Counted from the first letter of the stretch, positions 1-8,773 are shown. The stretch: 64,000 nt of DNA from Streptomyces antarcticus (GCF_026627255.1 NZ_JAPNLM010000023.1:62001-126000), one strand, 5' to 3'. Made by a program: numbers and translations. The notes: a model not told the origin generated them from the sequence alone.

Positions 1-1145
1 GTGCGGCCGGCTTCCCGCCCGTGCCGCGCCACGTACCGCAGTACGCCCCACATGCTCTCGGGGCCCAGCTCGTGCGGCGCGGGTTCGCGGCAGGTCTCCA
101 GGTCGCGGAGCAGCCCGGCGGCGTCGATCCCGGAGCCGATCAGGACCAGCTGGGTCAAGCGCGCCTCGCCCCGCCCCCAGGGCCCCGGGGCGAAGCGGAG
201 GAAGCGGCCGACCGCGTGGACCTCGTACCGCTCCCCGTGTCCGGGTACGCCGAAGTGGACGAAGCCCTTGATCCGGTAGAGGCCGGGCGGCCGGCGGTCG
301 AGGAAGTCGATGAACCGGCGCGGGGAGAGGGCCTCGCGGGAGGTGAACTCCACGCTCTCGTAGGCCGCGTGCGGATGGGAGGCGCGGCCGTGCCCGCAAC
401 CGGGGCCGTGTTCGTGCCCGGGGCCGAGGCCGTGTTCGTGCCCGGGGCCGGGGCCGGGGCCGTGTTCGTGCCCGGGGCCGCGCCCGTCCGCCTCCGCAAG
501 CAGGTCCTCGAAGGACAGCTGTCCGCGGGTCTCGGTCCAGGGCCGGCGGTCGAAGAGCAGCTCCGGATCGATCCGGCCGTGGTCGGCGGCGACCCGTGGG
601 GTGCCCGGGGCGCAGAGCGTGTCGAGGACCCCCTCGATCCGGGCCCGCTCGGCGGGCTCCACGCGGTCGGTCTTGTTCAGCACCACCAGGTCGGCGACCG
701 CGAGGTGCCGGTCGGTCTCCGGGTGCTTCTCCCGGGTCGCGTCGAACTCGGCCGCGTCCACGACCTGCACCATGCCGCCGTAGCGGACGTCCGGGTTCTC
801 GCCGGCCATCAGCATCCGGATCATCTCCTGGGGCTCGGCCAGCCCGCTCGCCTCGATGACGATCACGTCGATGCGGTGGGCGGGCGCCGCCAGCTTCTCC
901 AGGTACGCGTCGAGCTCGCTGCCGTCGACGGCGCAGCACAGGCAGCCGCCGCCGAGGGAGACCATCGAGTCGCCGAGCTGGCCGGCCACCGACATGGCAT
1001 CGACCTCGATCGAGCCGAAGTCGTTGACGACGACGCCGATGCGGGTGCCTCCGCGGTGGGTGAGGAGGTGGTTGAGCACGGTGGTCTTGCCCGAGCCGAG
1101 GAAACCGGCGAGGACGACGACGGGGACGGGCTGCCTGCTGTTCAC
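1..1145 (-). CDS. CobW/COG0523 family GTP-binding metallochaperone (partial at left edge)
   Basis: G3E-type P-loop GTPase of the CobW/COG0523 group, which hands metal (often zinc or cobalt) to client proteins in the cytoplasm. Seen directly: Walker A GFLGSGKTT at residues 14-22, the family's metal motif GGGCLCC at 65-71, NKTD at 157-160, and a His/Gly/Pro-rich linker at 222-259 with repeated GHEHG units, followed by the CobW C-terminal domain. The start is the GTG at 1145. The reading frame is still open at base 1, so the C-terminus is missing. It lies 14 bases behind the citrate synthase stop on the same strand and is probably co-transcribed with it. The His-rich loop fits metal buffering; the metal cannot be told from sequence, and no Zur-like box was seen. 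Confidence 0.88.
   Translation of the reverse strand, partial: MNSRQPVPVVVLAGFLGSGKTTVLNHLLTHRGGTRIGVVVNDFGSIEVDAMSVAGQLGDSMVSLGGGCLCCAVDGSELDAYLEKLAAPAHRIDVIVIEASGLAEPQEMIRMLMAGENPDVRYGGMVQVVDAAEFDATREKHPETDRHLAVADLVVLNKTDRVEPAERARIEGVLDTLCAPGTPRVAADHGRIDPELLFDRRPWTETRGQLSFEDLLAEADGRGPGHEHGPGPGPGHEHGLGPGHEHGPGCGHGRASHPHAAYESVEFTSREALSPRRFIDFLDRRPPGLYRIKGFVHFGVPGHGERYEVHAVGRFLRFAPGPWGRGEARLTQLVLIGSGIDAAGLLRDLETCREPAPHELGPESMWGVLRYVARHGREAGR
398..482. repeat. Short tandem repeat encoding the GHEHG metal-binding loop
   Basis: The segment repeats a unit close to GTGTTCGTGCCCGGGGCC about three times with variable GGGGCC spacers. On the minus strand it encodes GPGHEHG-type repeats in the CobW protein. 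It is a slippage-prone coding repeat, not a CRISPR array. Confidence 0.8.
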
Positions 1146-1159
1146 GCGGTCGATCGTAG

Positions 1160-2311
1160 TCAGCCCCGGGACGGGACCGGTTGCGGCGCGGGAGGTCCGG
1201 CGTAGCGGGCGGCGGGACGGATGATCTTCGAATCGGCGGCCTGTTCGAGGACGTTCGCGCTCCAGCCGACCACGCGGGCCGCGCAGAAGGTCGGCGTGAA
1301 CATGGCGCGCGGCAGCCCGCACAGTTCCATGACCACGCCGGCGTAGAACTCCACGTTGGTGTGCAGTTCACGGCCCGGCTTGAGCTCGGCGAGGATCCGC
1401 TCGACCTGGCGCTCGACCTCGACCGCGAAGTCCACCAGCGGGCCGCCGAAGCCCAGGGCGATGTCGCGGAGCATGCGCGAGCGCGGGTCCTCGGTCCGGT
1501 AGACCGGATGCCCGAAGCCCATGATCCGGTCGCCCGCGAGCACCCGCTCGCGGATCCACGGCTCGATGCGGTCGACGGTGCCGATGGCGTCCAGGGTGTC
1601 CAGGGCCCGGCTCGGGGCGCCGCCGTGCAGCGGTCCGGAGAGGGCCCCGACGGCGCCGGTCAGGCAGGCCGCGACGTCGGCGCCGGTGGAGGCGATCACG
1701 CGGGCGGTGAAGGTCGAGGCGTTGAATCCGTGGTCGATGGTGGAGACGAGGTACCGCTCGACCGCGCGGGCCCTGACCGGGTCGGGCGCGCGGCCGGTCA
1801 GCATGTAGAGGTAATTGGCGGCGTACGGGAGGTCGTCGCGCGGTTCCACCGGATCCTGCCCCTGCCCCAGCCGGTGCAGGGCGGTGAGCAGGGTCGGTAC
1901 GGCGGCGCAGGCGGCCAGCGCGTCGGCGGCCCGGCGGCGGGGGTCGAGGTCGAAGACGGGGCGGAAGCCGGCGGACGCGCCCAGGAGCGAGAGCGCCGTC
2001 CGCAGCCCGGCGAGGGGTCCGGAGAGGGCGGTCGCCCGGGCGAGGCCCGGCAGGGCGTCCCGGACGGCGGCGGGCAGCCTGCGCAGCGGTGCGACCTCCG
2101 CGGCGAACGCGGCGCTCTCGGCGGCGTCCGCCGGGAGCGCGCCGCGGAACATCAGGTGCCACACGTCCTCGAAGCTCCGGCTGCCGGCGAGCTCGACGGC
2201 CGAGTACTGGCGGTAGTGGTAGAAGCCTTCACGGCCTCGGACGTCGCCCAGTTCGGTCTCGGTGACCACGACTCCCGCGAGACCGCGGGGTACTTCGACG
2301 GTGGTGTTCAT
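1160..2311 (-). CDS. Citrate synthase-family protein (citrate/2-methylcitrate synthase)
   Basis: Condenses oxaloacetate with acetyl-CoA (or propionyl-CoA) in the TCA or methylcitrate pathway. 383 residues, the size of short dimeric bacterial citrate synthases. Catalytic His motifs are present as GPLHGG and GFGHPVYR. The motif that usually carries the catalytic Asp (NVDFY) reads NVEFYAG, so Glu replaces Asp. I think this is shared by the actinobacterial 'citrate synthase 2' group, but I cannot verify it. The ATG at 2311 is chosen because residues before it are not conserved and the palindromic promoter lies just upstream. It is divergent from another citrate synthase-like gene at 2382, and the CobW gene follows 14 bases after the stop. 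Confidence 0.9.
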   Translation of the reverse strand: MNTTVEVPRGLAGVVVTETELGDVRGREGFYHYRQYSAVELAGSRSFEDVWHLMFRGALPADAAESAAFAAEVAPLRRLPAAVRDALPGLARATALSGPLAGLRTALSLLGASAGFRPVFDLDPRRRAADALAACAAVPTLLTALHRLGQGQDPVEPRDDLPYAANYLYMLTGRAPDPVRARAVERYLVSTIDHGFNASTFTARVIASTGADVAACLTGAVGALSGPLHGGAPSRALDTLDAIGTVDRIEPWIRERVLAGDRIMGFGHPVYRTEDPRSRMLRDIALGFGGPLVDFAVEVERQVERILAELKPGRELHTNVEFYAGVVMELCGLPRAMFTPTFCAARVVGWSANVLEQAADSKIIRPAARYAGPPAPQPVPSRG

Positions 2312-2327
2312 GGATCGACCATCGATG

Positions 2328-2362
2328 ATTGACGTAATCATTGTCAATGTTGATTAAATCAA
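2328..2362. promoter_or_regulatory. Two AT-rich palindromes in the divergent citrate synthase promoter
   Basis: ATTGAC-N9-GTCAAT spans 2328-2348 and TTGATT-A-AATCAA spans 2350-2362. They fill almost all of the gap between the two divergent citrate synthase genes and are the most AT-rich bases nearby. They look like operators for one regulator controlling both genes. The helix-turn-helix of the downstream citrate synthase is an obvious but untested candidate for binding them. Confidence 0.6.
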
Positions 2363-2381
2363 TATGTATAGGGTGTTGTGC

Positions 2382-3608
2382 ATGGACGAAGAGGGACGGC
2401 TCACCACCCGGCAGGCGGCCGAGCTGCTCGGGGTGAAGCCCGCGACCGTGTACGCCTACGTCAGCCGCGGCCAGCTCACGAGCCGGCGGGACCCGGTGGG
2501 CCGCGGCAGCACCTTCGACGCGCGCGAGGTGGAGGCGCTCGCCCTGCGCAGCAGGCGTGAGGCGGCGGTCCCGGCGGGGGAACTCTCGGTCCGGACCGCG
2601 CTGACCCTCATCGAGGACGACCGGTACTACTACCGGGGCGTCGACGCGGTGGAGCTGTCCTCGGCGCACCCCTGCGAAGAGGTCGCCGAGTGGCTCTGGA
2701 CCGGCGCCCTGCCCCGCGGGGCGCGGTTCACCGCTCCCCCGGAGACCCTGGCCGCCGCCCGGCGGGCGGTGGACGCGCTGCCCGGGCACAGCGGGCCGGT
2801 CGACCGGCTGAGGGTGGCGACGGCGGCGGCGGCCGTCACGGACCCGCTGCGCTTCGACCTCTCCCCCGAGGCCGTACTGGGCTCCGCCCGCTGCCTGATT
2901 CCGACGCTGGTCGGGGCGCTGCCCGTGATGGGGCGGGCGCAGTGGGCCGGGGACGGCCGCACGGCCCGGCAGCTGTGGCCGCGGCTGACGGCGCGGGAGC
3001 CGGATCCGGACGCGCTGGCCGTGCTCGATCTGGCGCTCGGGCTGCTGATCGACCACGACCTGGCCGCGTCGACCCTGGCCGTACGGGTGGCCGCGTCGGC
3101 GCGGGCGCATCCGTACGCGGTGGTGTCGGCCGGGCTCGGCGTCCTGGAGGGACCGTTGCACGGGGCGGCCGGGCGGCTCGCCCACGGGATGCTGGCCGAG
3201 GCGCTGGAGCGGGGCGGCGCCGCGCCCGTCGTCGCCGACCACCTGCGGGCGGGACGGCGCGTGCCGGGTCTCGGACACCGGCTGTACCGGGGTGAGGACC
3301 CGCGGGCGAGCGCACTGTTCGCCCGTCTGGAGGCGCTGCCGCAGGCGGGGCCCGCGCTGGCGGCCGCCCGGGAGGTGGTGGCCACGACCGCCGCCCGCAG
3401 GCGCGGGCTGCACGCGAACGTGGACCTGGCGCTGGCCGTGCTGACGGTGTCGTACGGGATGCGGGCGGAGGCCGGGGAGACGGTGTTCGCGGTGGCGCGA
3501 ACGGCGGGATGGATCGCGCACGCACTGGAGGAGTACCAGGAGCGGCCGCTGCGCATGCGCCCCAGCGGCCAGTACCAGGGACCCCGCCCGCCCCGGCCGA
3601 TGCCCTGA
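2382..3608 (+). CDS. Citrate synthase-family protein with N-terminal helix-turn-helix
   Basis: 408 residues from the ATG at 2382; an ATG at 2364 in frame would add six residues but overlaps the operator region. Residues 1-60 form a MerR/excisionase-like helix-turn-helix (LTTRQAAELLGVKPATVYAY), and the rest is a citrate synthase fold. Active-site motifs are LEGPLHGAAG, GLGHRLYRGED and HANVDLA, so both His and the Asp are kept, although the surrounding sequence is divergent. Possible roles are a methylcitrate or citrate synthase with built-in DNA binding, or a metabolite-sensing repressor derived from the enzyme. It is divergent from the citrate synthase at 2311 with two palindromes between. 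No good ribosome-binding site precedes the start, so the transcript may be leaderless. Confidence 0.87.
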   Translation: MDEEGRLTTRQAAELLGVKPATVYAYVSRGQLTSRRDPVGRGSTFDAREVEALALRSRREAAVPAGELSVRTALTLIEDDRYYYRGVDAVELSSAHPCEEVAEWLWTGALPRGARFTAPPETLAAARRAVDALPGHSGPVDRLRVATAAAAVTDPLRFDLSPEAVLGSARCLIPTLVGALPVMGRAQWAGDGRTARQLWPRLTAREPDPDALAVLDLALGLLIDHDLAASTLAVRVAASARAHPYAVVSAGLGVLEGPLHGAAGRLAHGMLAEALERGGAAPVVADHLRAGRRVPGLGHRLYRGEDPRASALFARLEALPQAGPALAAAREVVATTAARRRGLHANVDLALAVLTVSYGMRAEAGETVFAVARTAGWIAHALEEYQERPLRMRPSGQYQGPRPPRPMP

Positions 3609-3660
3609 CGGGCGCGGGCCCCCCGCCCGCGCCCGCGGCGCCGCCGCCCGCCGAATCCGC

Positions 3661-3687
3661 GCGTTCCACGCGTTCCACGCGTTCCGC
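3661..3687. repeat. Three tandem copies of a 9-base unit
   Basis: GCGTTCCAC occurs at 3661-3669 and 3670-3678, and GCGTTCCGC at 3679-3687. It lies in the gap between convergent genes, just left of the long terminator hairpin. No function is evident. Confidence 0.75.
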
Positions 3688-3693
3688 GAATCT

Positions 3694-3761
3694 CGGGTGG
3701 CCTCGCGCGCCGCGGGTCCCGCGGAAGCCCGCGCGGCCCCCGCGGCGCGCGAGGCCACCCG
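3694..3761. terminator. Long bidirectional hairpin between convergent genes
   Basis: A perfect 23-base stem (3694-3716 with 3739-3761) and a GC-rich 22-base loop separate the citrate synthase (plus) from the alpha-glucosidase (minus). It has no U-run, as is common for actinobacterial terminators. It can serve both directions. Confidence 0.75.
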
Positions 3762-3799
3762 GCCGTGCGGGCGGTGGTGCTGACGGTCCGGCCGCGGCG

Positions 3800-5407
3800 T
3801 CAGGTCCGCAGCCAGACCGCCGTGTCCTGCGGGAGCAGCCCCGTGTCGTCAAGGGCGGAGCTGCCCAGCAGGAGACTCGTGTGGGCCGGCAGCGCGACCG
3901 GCCCCCCGGACAGGTTGGCCACGCAGAGCAGCCCGTCGGGGCGGGTGAAGGCCAGCACCCCGGGCGGCGCGTTCAACCACTCCAGTGCGCCGCCGCCGAA
4001 GCCGGCCGCCGCGCGGCGCAGCCCGAGGGCGGTCCGGTAGAGGGTGAGCATGGAGTCCGGGTCGCCGTCCTGCCGGTCGGCCGCGTATGCCGGCCAGTCC
4101 GCGGGCTGCGGCAGCCACGGCTCGTTCCAGGGCTCGGCGGTCCAGGGCAGCGGCACCCGGCAGCCGTCCCGCCCGGGGTCGGTGCCGCCGGACCGGAAGT
4201 GCATCGGGTCCTGGATGCGGCCGATCGGCACGTCGGCTTCGGGGAGCCCCAGCTCCTCGCCCTGGTAGACGTACACGGCGCCGGGCAGGGCCAGCGTCAG
4301 CAGGGCGGCGGCGCGCGCCCGCCGGGTGCCGAGTTCCAGGTCGGTCGGGGTCCCGAAGGCCTTGGCCGCGAAGTCGAAGCCGGTGTCGGCACGGCCGTAG
4401 CGGGTGACCGTACGGGTCACGTCGTGGTTGCAGAGGACCCAGGTGGCCGGGGCCCCGACCGGGGCGTGCTCGGCGAGGGTCTCCGTGATGGAGGTGCGCA
4501 GCCGTCCGGCGTCCCACGGGCAGCTGAGGAAGGAGAAGTTGAACGCGGTGTGCAGCTCGTCGGGGCGGAGGTAGCGGGCGAACCGCTCGGAGTCGGGCAG
4601 CCAGACCTCCCCGACGAAGATCGCGCCGTACTCGTCGGCGATGGCGCGCCACGAGCGGTAGACGGCATGCAGTTCGTCGCGGTCGATGTACGGGTGGGTC
4701 TCGCCCGGCCAGGGCTCCGGGGAGCGGCCCGCCAGGTCGGGCAGGGCGGGGTCCTTGGCGAGCAGGGCGGCGGAGTCGATCCGTACGCCGGCCACCCCGC
4801 GCTCGAACCAGAAGCGCAGCACCTCCTCGTGCTCCCGGCGCACGGCCGGGTGGTCCCAGTTGAGGTCGGGCTGCTGCGGGGTGAAGAGGTGCAGGTACCA
4901 CTCCCCGTCGGGCACCCGCGTCCAGGTGCCGGCGCCGTTGAACTGCGAGGGCCAGTCCCCGGGCGGCAGTTCGCCGTGCTCGCCGCGGCCGGGGCGGAAG
5001 TGGAACAGCTCCCGCTCCGGGCTGCCGGGGCCGGCGGCGAGGGCGGCCCGGAACCAGGCGTGCCGGTCGGACACGTGGTTCGGGACGATGTCGACGAGGG
5101 TGCGGATGCCCAGCTCGCGGGCCTCGGCGATGAGCTTCTCGGCCTCGGCCAGGGTCCCGAAGGCGGGGTCGATGGTGCGGTAGTCGGCGACGTCGTAGCC
5201 GCCGTCGGCGAGCGGGGAGAGGTACCAGGGGGTGAACCAGAGGGCGTCCACGCCCAGGTCGGCGAGGTAGGGGAGGCGGGCCCGGACGCCTGCGAGGTCA
5301 CCGGTGCCATCCCCGTCGCCGTCGGCGAAGCTGCGTACGTACACCTGGTAGATGGCGGCCGTGCGCCACCAGTCGGCGGCGGGTCGGGGCAGGGGAAAGT
5401 CAGCCAC
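3800..5407 (-). CDS. GH13 alpha-glucosidase (oligo-1,6-glucosidase/maltase type)
   Basis: Hydrolyses alpha-linked gluco-oligosaccharides in the cytoplasm. 535 residues without signal peptide. GH13 signatures are visible: DIVPNH at 106-111, GVRIDSAA with nucleophile D211, GEVW with acid/base E267, and NHD with D329 stabilising the transition state. The GTG start at 5407 is preceded by AAAGGA eight bases upstream. It is the last gene of a minus-strand operon with a sugar-binding lipoprotein and two permeases, so it probably splits the imported sugar. The bond specificity (alpha-1,4, 1,6 or 1,3) cannot be read from the sequence; the nearby GH87 gene suggests alpha-1,3 or mixed oligosaccharides. 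Confidence 0.92.
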   Translation of the reverse strand: MADFPLPRPAADWWRTAAIYQVYVRSFADGDGDGTGDLAGVRARLPYLADLGVDALWFTPWYLSPLADGGYDVADYRTIDPAFGTLAEAEKLIAEARELGIRTLVDIVPNHVSDRHAWFRAALAAGPGSPERELFHFRPGRGEHGELPPGDWPSQFNGAGTWTRVPDGEWYLHLFTPQQPDLNWDHPAVRREHEEVLRFWFERGVAGVRIDSAALLAKDPALPDLAGRSPEPWPGETHPYIDRDELHAVYRSWRAIADEYGAIFVGEVWLPDSERFARYLRPDELHTAFNFSFLSCPWDAGRLRTSITETLAEHAPVGAPATWVLCNHDVTRTVTRYGRADTGFDFAAKAFGTPTDLELGTRRARAAALLTLALPGAVYVYQGEELGLPEADVPIGRIQDPMHFRSGGTDPGRDGCRVPLPWTAEPWNEPWLPQPADWPAYAADRQDGDPDSMLTLYRTALGLRRAAAGFGGGALEWLNAPPGVLAFTRPDGLLCVANLSGGPVALPAHTSLLLGSSALDDTGLLPQDTAVWLRT

Positions 5408-5465
5408 GGAGGGGTCCTTTCGCAGGGGGCGGCCGGGCGCGGCGGCGGAGCTGGGGATCGGGTGG

Positions 5466-6341
5466 TCAGCCCTTGAGGGAGCCCGCCGTCAGACCGCTCA
5501 TGATGTTGCGCTGGAAGATCAGGAAGATGACGAGCGTGGGCGCCGAGGCCATCGCGAGCGCGGCGATGAGGTGGTTCTCGGGGACCCCCGTGGACAACGA
5601 GTAGATGCCGACGTTGAGGGTCTGCAGGGCGGGGTCCGGAAGGGTGAGCATGGGCCAGAGGAAGTCCTTCCAGACGCCGACGATCGCGAAGATCGACACG
5701 ACTCCGAGGATGGGCCGCGACATCGGCAGGACGATGGAGCGCAGGATGCGCAGGGCGCTCGCCCCGTCGATGGCGGCGGCGTCGAGGATCTCCTGCGGGA
5801 TGGAGTCGAAGAACCGCTTCAGCAGGAAGATGCTGAAGGCGTTGGTGACGGACGGGAGCCAGATCACCCACGGCGTGTTCAGCAGGTTCCGCTCGATGAT
5901 CGGCATGTCCAGGACCGTGAGGTACTGCGGTACGACGAGGACGGTCGCCGGGATCATCAGGGTCGCCAGCATCATGCCGAGCACGGCCTTGCCGAAGACG
6001 GGCCGCAGCCGGGACAGCGAGTAGGCGGCGGCCACGTCGAGGACGAGCTGGAAGGCGAGGGCGCCGAGGGCGTAGTAGAGGGTGTTGAACAGCAGCTTGG
6101 CGAGGTCCATGACCTTCCAGGCGGCCTCGTAGTTGGCGGTGTGCAGGGAGTCGGGCACCAGCGTCGGCGGGACCTGGGCGAACTCCTCCGTGCTTTTGAG
6201 GCCGTTCGCCACCATCCAGTAGAGGGGGCCGAGGAAGGCGAGGGTGAAGCCGGCCACGACCAGGACGAGCACGGTCCAGTAGAGGATCTTGCCCCGGGTA
6301 CGGCCGAGTTGGGCCGGTGATATCAGCGTGCGCTCTGCCAT
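5466..6341 (-). CDS. Sugar ABC transporter permease, MalG type
   Basis: Inner-membrane permease of a carbohydrate-uptake ABC transporter of the CUT1 group; 291 residues. Seen: a first membrane segment near residues 18-40, further hydrophobic segments, and the EAA-type loop EILDAAAIDGASALRILRSIV, where the ATPase docks. The start ATG at 6341 has GGGGGAG eight bases upstream. It lies between the MalF-like permease and the GH13 gene. No ATPase gene is present in the operon; in Streptomyces such importers usually share the multitask ATPase MsiK encoded elsewhere, so this one probably does too. Confidence 0.93.
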   Translation of the reverse strand: MAERTLISPAQLGRTRGKILYWTVLVLVVAGFTLAFLGPLYWMVANGLKSTEEFAQVPPTLVPDSLHTANYEAAWKVMDLAKLLFNTLYYALGALAFQLVLDVAAAYSLSRLRPVFGKAVLGMMLATLMIPATVLVVPQYLTVLDMPIIERNLLNTPWVIWLPSVTNAFSIFLLKRFFDSIPQEILDAAAIDGASALRILRSIVLPMSRPILGVVSIFAIVGVWKDFLWPMLTLPDPALQTLNVGIYSLSTGVPENHLIAALAMASAPTLVIFLIFQRNIMSGLTAGSLKG

Positions 6342-6368
6342 GTGAAGACTCCCCCGGCGGGTTCCTGG

Positions 6369-7277
6369 TCAGTTCTCGTTGTCGCGGCTGAGGCGGACGT
6401 ACAGGGCGGAGAAGCCCGCGAGCAGGACGAGCAGGCACAGGCCGAGGGCCGCGGCGCCGCCGTACTGGTTGAAGCTGAAGGCGTACTGGTAGATGAGGAC
6501 GACGACGGTGGTGGTCGAGCCCTCGGGCCCGGCGCCGCCGGTCAGCAGGAAGGGTTCGACGAAGACCTGCATCGTCGCGATGAGCTGCATCAGCAGCATG
6601 AGCGAGAGGATGAGCTTGGTCTGCGGGATCGTGACGTGCCAGATCTTGCGCAGCAGTCCGGCCCCGTCGAGTTCGGCGGCCTCGTAGAGCTCGCCCGGGA
6701 CGCCCTGGAGGGCGGCCAGGTAGATCAGGGTCGCACCACCCATGTTCATCCAGGTGGAGGCGATGACGACGGAGAGCATCGCGGTGTCGGTGGACTGCAG
6801 CCAGTCCTGCGCCGGGAGGTGCAGGAACTCCAGCGCCCGGTTGAAGAGGCCGTAGCCGGGATCGTAGAAGTACTTGAAGAGCAGGATCGAGGCCACCGGC
6901 GGCATCATCACCGGCAGGTAGACGAGCAGCCGCAAGTAGCCCTGCGCGTGGCGGAACTCGTTCAGCACGAGGGAGACCACGAAGGGGACCAGGAACCCGA
7001 GGAGCAGGGCGAGCCCGGTGAAGAGCAGGGTGTTGCGCCAGGCCTGCCAGACGTTCGGGTCCGCGAAGACGTAGCGGAAGTTGTCCCATCCGACCCAGCG
7101 GGTGGCGCCGCCCTCGGTCTTCTGGAAGGCCAGCAGGAACTCCCGGACCATCGGGTACCAGGAGAAGAAGGAGAAGCAAAGGACGGCGCCGATCAGGAAG
7201 CCGTGGGCCGTGAGGTTGCGTTTGAAGGCCCGGACGAACTCCGCGCGGGAGTCCCGGGGCAGGGTGGGGGCCGACAT
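6369..7277 (-). CDS. Sugar ABC transporter permease, MalF type
   Basis: Partner permease of the MalG-like protein; 302 residues. It has an N-terminal cytoplasmic stretch, a first membrane helix at about 32-50 and the EAA-type loop GELYEAAELDGAGLLRKIWHV. The start at 7277 is preceded by AAGGAG nine bases upstream; the 30 codons upstream in frame are low-complexity and not family-like. The stop is 27 bases before the malG-like start, so the two are translated from one message. The pair forms the channel for the lipoprotein encoded just upstream. Confidence 0.93.
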   Translation of the reverse strand: MSAPTLPRDSRAEFVRAFKRNLTAHGFLIGAVLCFSFFSWYPMVREFLLAFQKTEGGATRWVGWDNFRYVFADPNVWQAWRNTLLFTGLALLLGFLVPFVVSLVLNEFRHAQGYLRLLVYLPVMMPPVASILLFKYFYDPGYGLFNRALEFLHLPAQDWLQSTDTAMLSVVIASTWMNMGGATLIYLAALQGVPGELYEAAELDGAGLLRKIWHVTIPQTKLILSLMLLMQLIATMQVFVEPFLLTGGAGPEGSTTTVVVLIYQYAFSFNQYGGAAALGLCLLVLLAGFSALYVRLSRDNEN

Positions 7278-7375
7278 CGCCGCTCGCTCCTTGGTGGATC
7301 GTCGCCGTCTGGGGGGGAGGTGGGGCGGGTGGGACCGGGGGGCGGGGAGGCTCACCGCCGGGCCCACCCGGGCCG

Positions 7376-8773
7376 CTACTGGTTCCCCAGTACCTGGTTG
7401 ACCGACTTCTCGGCCTCACCGAGGAGTTGGGCGGGGTCGGCGTCCTTGTTGGTGAGGACGCCCGACATCACCTTGTCGAGGACCTTGTAGACCTCCTGCG
7501 CCTTGACCGGCTCCGGCTTGCCGGGCACCGGGTTGTCCAGGAAGGGCTTGAAGTTGGCGACCGGCATGGTGGCGCTCGCCGCCTTCAGTTCGTCGTCCTT
7601 GGCCTTGCCCGCGCCGGTGAAGAAGGCGGGCTGGGGCAGGCCGACCGGCAGGCCGTCGGCCTTGCTGCGGTCGTACTGGAACTGACCCTTGCCGATCGTG
7701 AGGGTCTTGAAGTTCAGCCAGGCGACGGCTGCCTTGATCTGGTCGGGCGAGCTGCCCTTCTTGAACATGTAGCCGTTGCCGCCGGCCAGGGTGGCCGCGC
7801 CGCCGGGGATGGGGCCCATGCCGAAGTTCTCGTACTTGGCTCCCAGCTGCTGGACCATGTACGTGATGTCGTCGGGCGCGGCGAGGAACATGCCGAGCTT
7901 GTCCGAGGCCATCTGCTTCTGGAGGTCGCCCCACTTGAGCAGCTGGGTCTTGCCCATGCTGTCGTCCTCCCAGCGCATGGCGCGGAGGTTGTCGACGATC
8001 TGCCGGCCCGTGGCGTTGTTGAAGGCCGCCTTGCCGTCGGGGCCGACGATGTCGCCGCCGAGGCCGTACATGGTGGCCGTGTAGTGCCAGCCGCCGGTGT
8101 TCTCGACGCTGTACTCGCCGAAGCCCGCGACGCCGTTGCCGAGGGCCGCGATCTTCTTGGCGGCCGCCCGGACCTCCTCCCAGGTGCGCGGCGGGTTGTC
8201 GGGGTTGAGGCCCGCCTGCTGGAAGAGCTTGCGGTTGACCAGCAGGCCCATGGTGTAGTTGCTGGTGGGGACGCCGTAGAGCTTGCCGTCGCGCCTGAGG
8301 ACGTCCATCACGCTCTTGTCGATGTCGCCGAGTGCCGGGACCGAGGCGGGCGTGACGTACGCGGAGACGTCCTGCGCACCGTCGTTGTCCAGCACCTGCT
8401 GGAGGTCGGTGAAGTAGGCGTAGAAGACGTCCGGCTGGGACTTGGCCTTGAGCATCGCGGTGAAGCGCGGGGGCTCCAGGCACTGGCCGGGAGTGGAACG
8501 GCCTTCGATGGTGACGTTCGGATAGGTCTTGTTGAACTCCGCCACGTCCTCCTTCCACTCCTTGAGCTCGGCCGCCTTGGCCGCGGGCGGCATGCAGTCG
8601 ATGGAGATGGTGACCTTGGCCTTCGGGTCGAGCGGGGTGGCGGCGTCGGTGGAACTCCCGCTGGCCTGGGGCTTGTCGTCGCCGCTGCTGCTCGTACCGC
8701 AGGCCGCGAGGGCGGTGACGGCGAGCGCGGAGGCGAGGGCGGCCGCGACGTTGCGGCGGACGTTGGTTCTCAT
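7376..8773 (-). CDS. Sugar-binding lipoprotein of the ABC transporter
   Basis: Extracellular solute-binding protein of family 1 (MalE-like), 465 residues. A lipoprotein signal peptide is visible: positively charged N-terminus, hydrophobic core and LAACGTSS with lipidation Cys at about residue 25. The mature part begins with a Ser/Asp/Gly linker and carries two further Cys (IDCMPP and GQCLEPP) that could form a disulfide near the N-lobe, unusual for a maltose binder. The ATG at 8773 has AAGGGG upstream. It is the first gene of the importer operon. The ligand is inferred, from the neighbouring GH87 and GH13 genes, to be an alpha-gluco-oligosaccharide. Confidence 0.92.
   Translation of the reverse strand: MRTNVRRNVAAALASALAVTALAACGTSSSGDDKPQASGSSTDAATPLDPKAKVTISIDCMPPAAKAAELKEWKEDVAEFNKTYPNVTIEGRSTPGQCLEPPRFTAMLKAKSQPDVFYAYFTDLQQVLDNDGAQDVSAYVTPASVPALGDIDKSVMDVLRRDGKLYGVPTSNYTMGLLVNRKLFQQAGLNPDNPPRTWEEVRAAAKKIAALGNGVAGFGEYSVENTGGWHYTATMYGLGGDIVGPDGKAAFNNATGRQIVDNLRAMRWEDDSMGKTQLLKWGDLQKQMASDKLGMFLAAPDDITYMVQQLGAKYENFGMGPIPGGAATLAGGNGYMFKKGSSPDQIKAAVAWLNFKTLTIGKGQFQYDRSKADGLPVGLPQPAFFTGAGKAKDDELKAASATMPVANFKPFLDNPVPGKPEPVKAQEVYKVLDKVMSGVLTNKDADPAQLLGEAEKSVNQVLGNQ

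Noticed and set aside
3509..5476. 655-codon open frame on the plus strand opposite the GH13 gene
   Set aside because: It overlaps the end of the HTH-citrate synthase in another frame, has no ribosome site, and its translation is Gly/Val/Gln-rich shadow sequence. The minus frame shows complete GH13 motifs.
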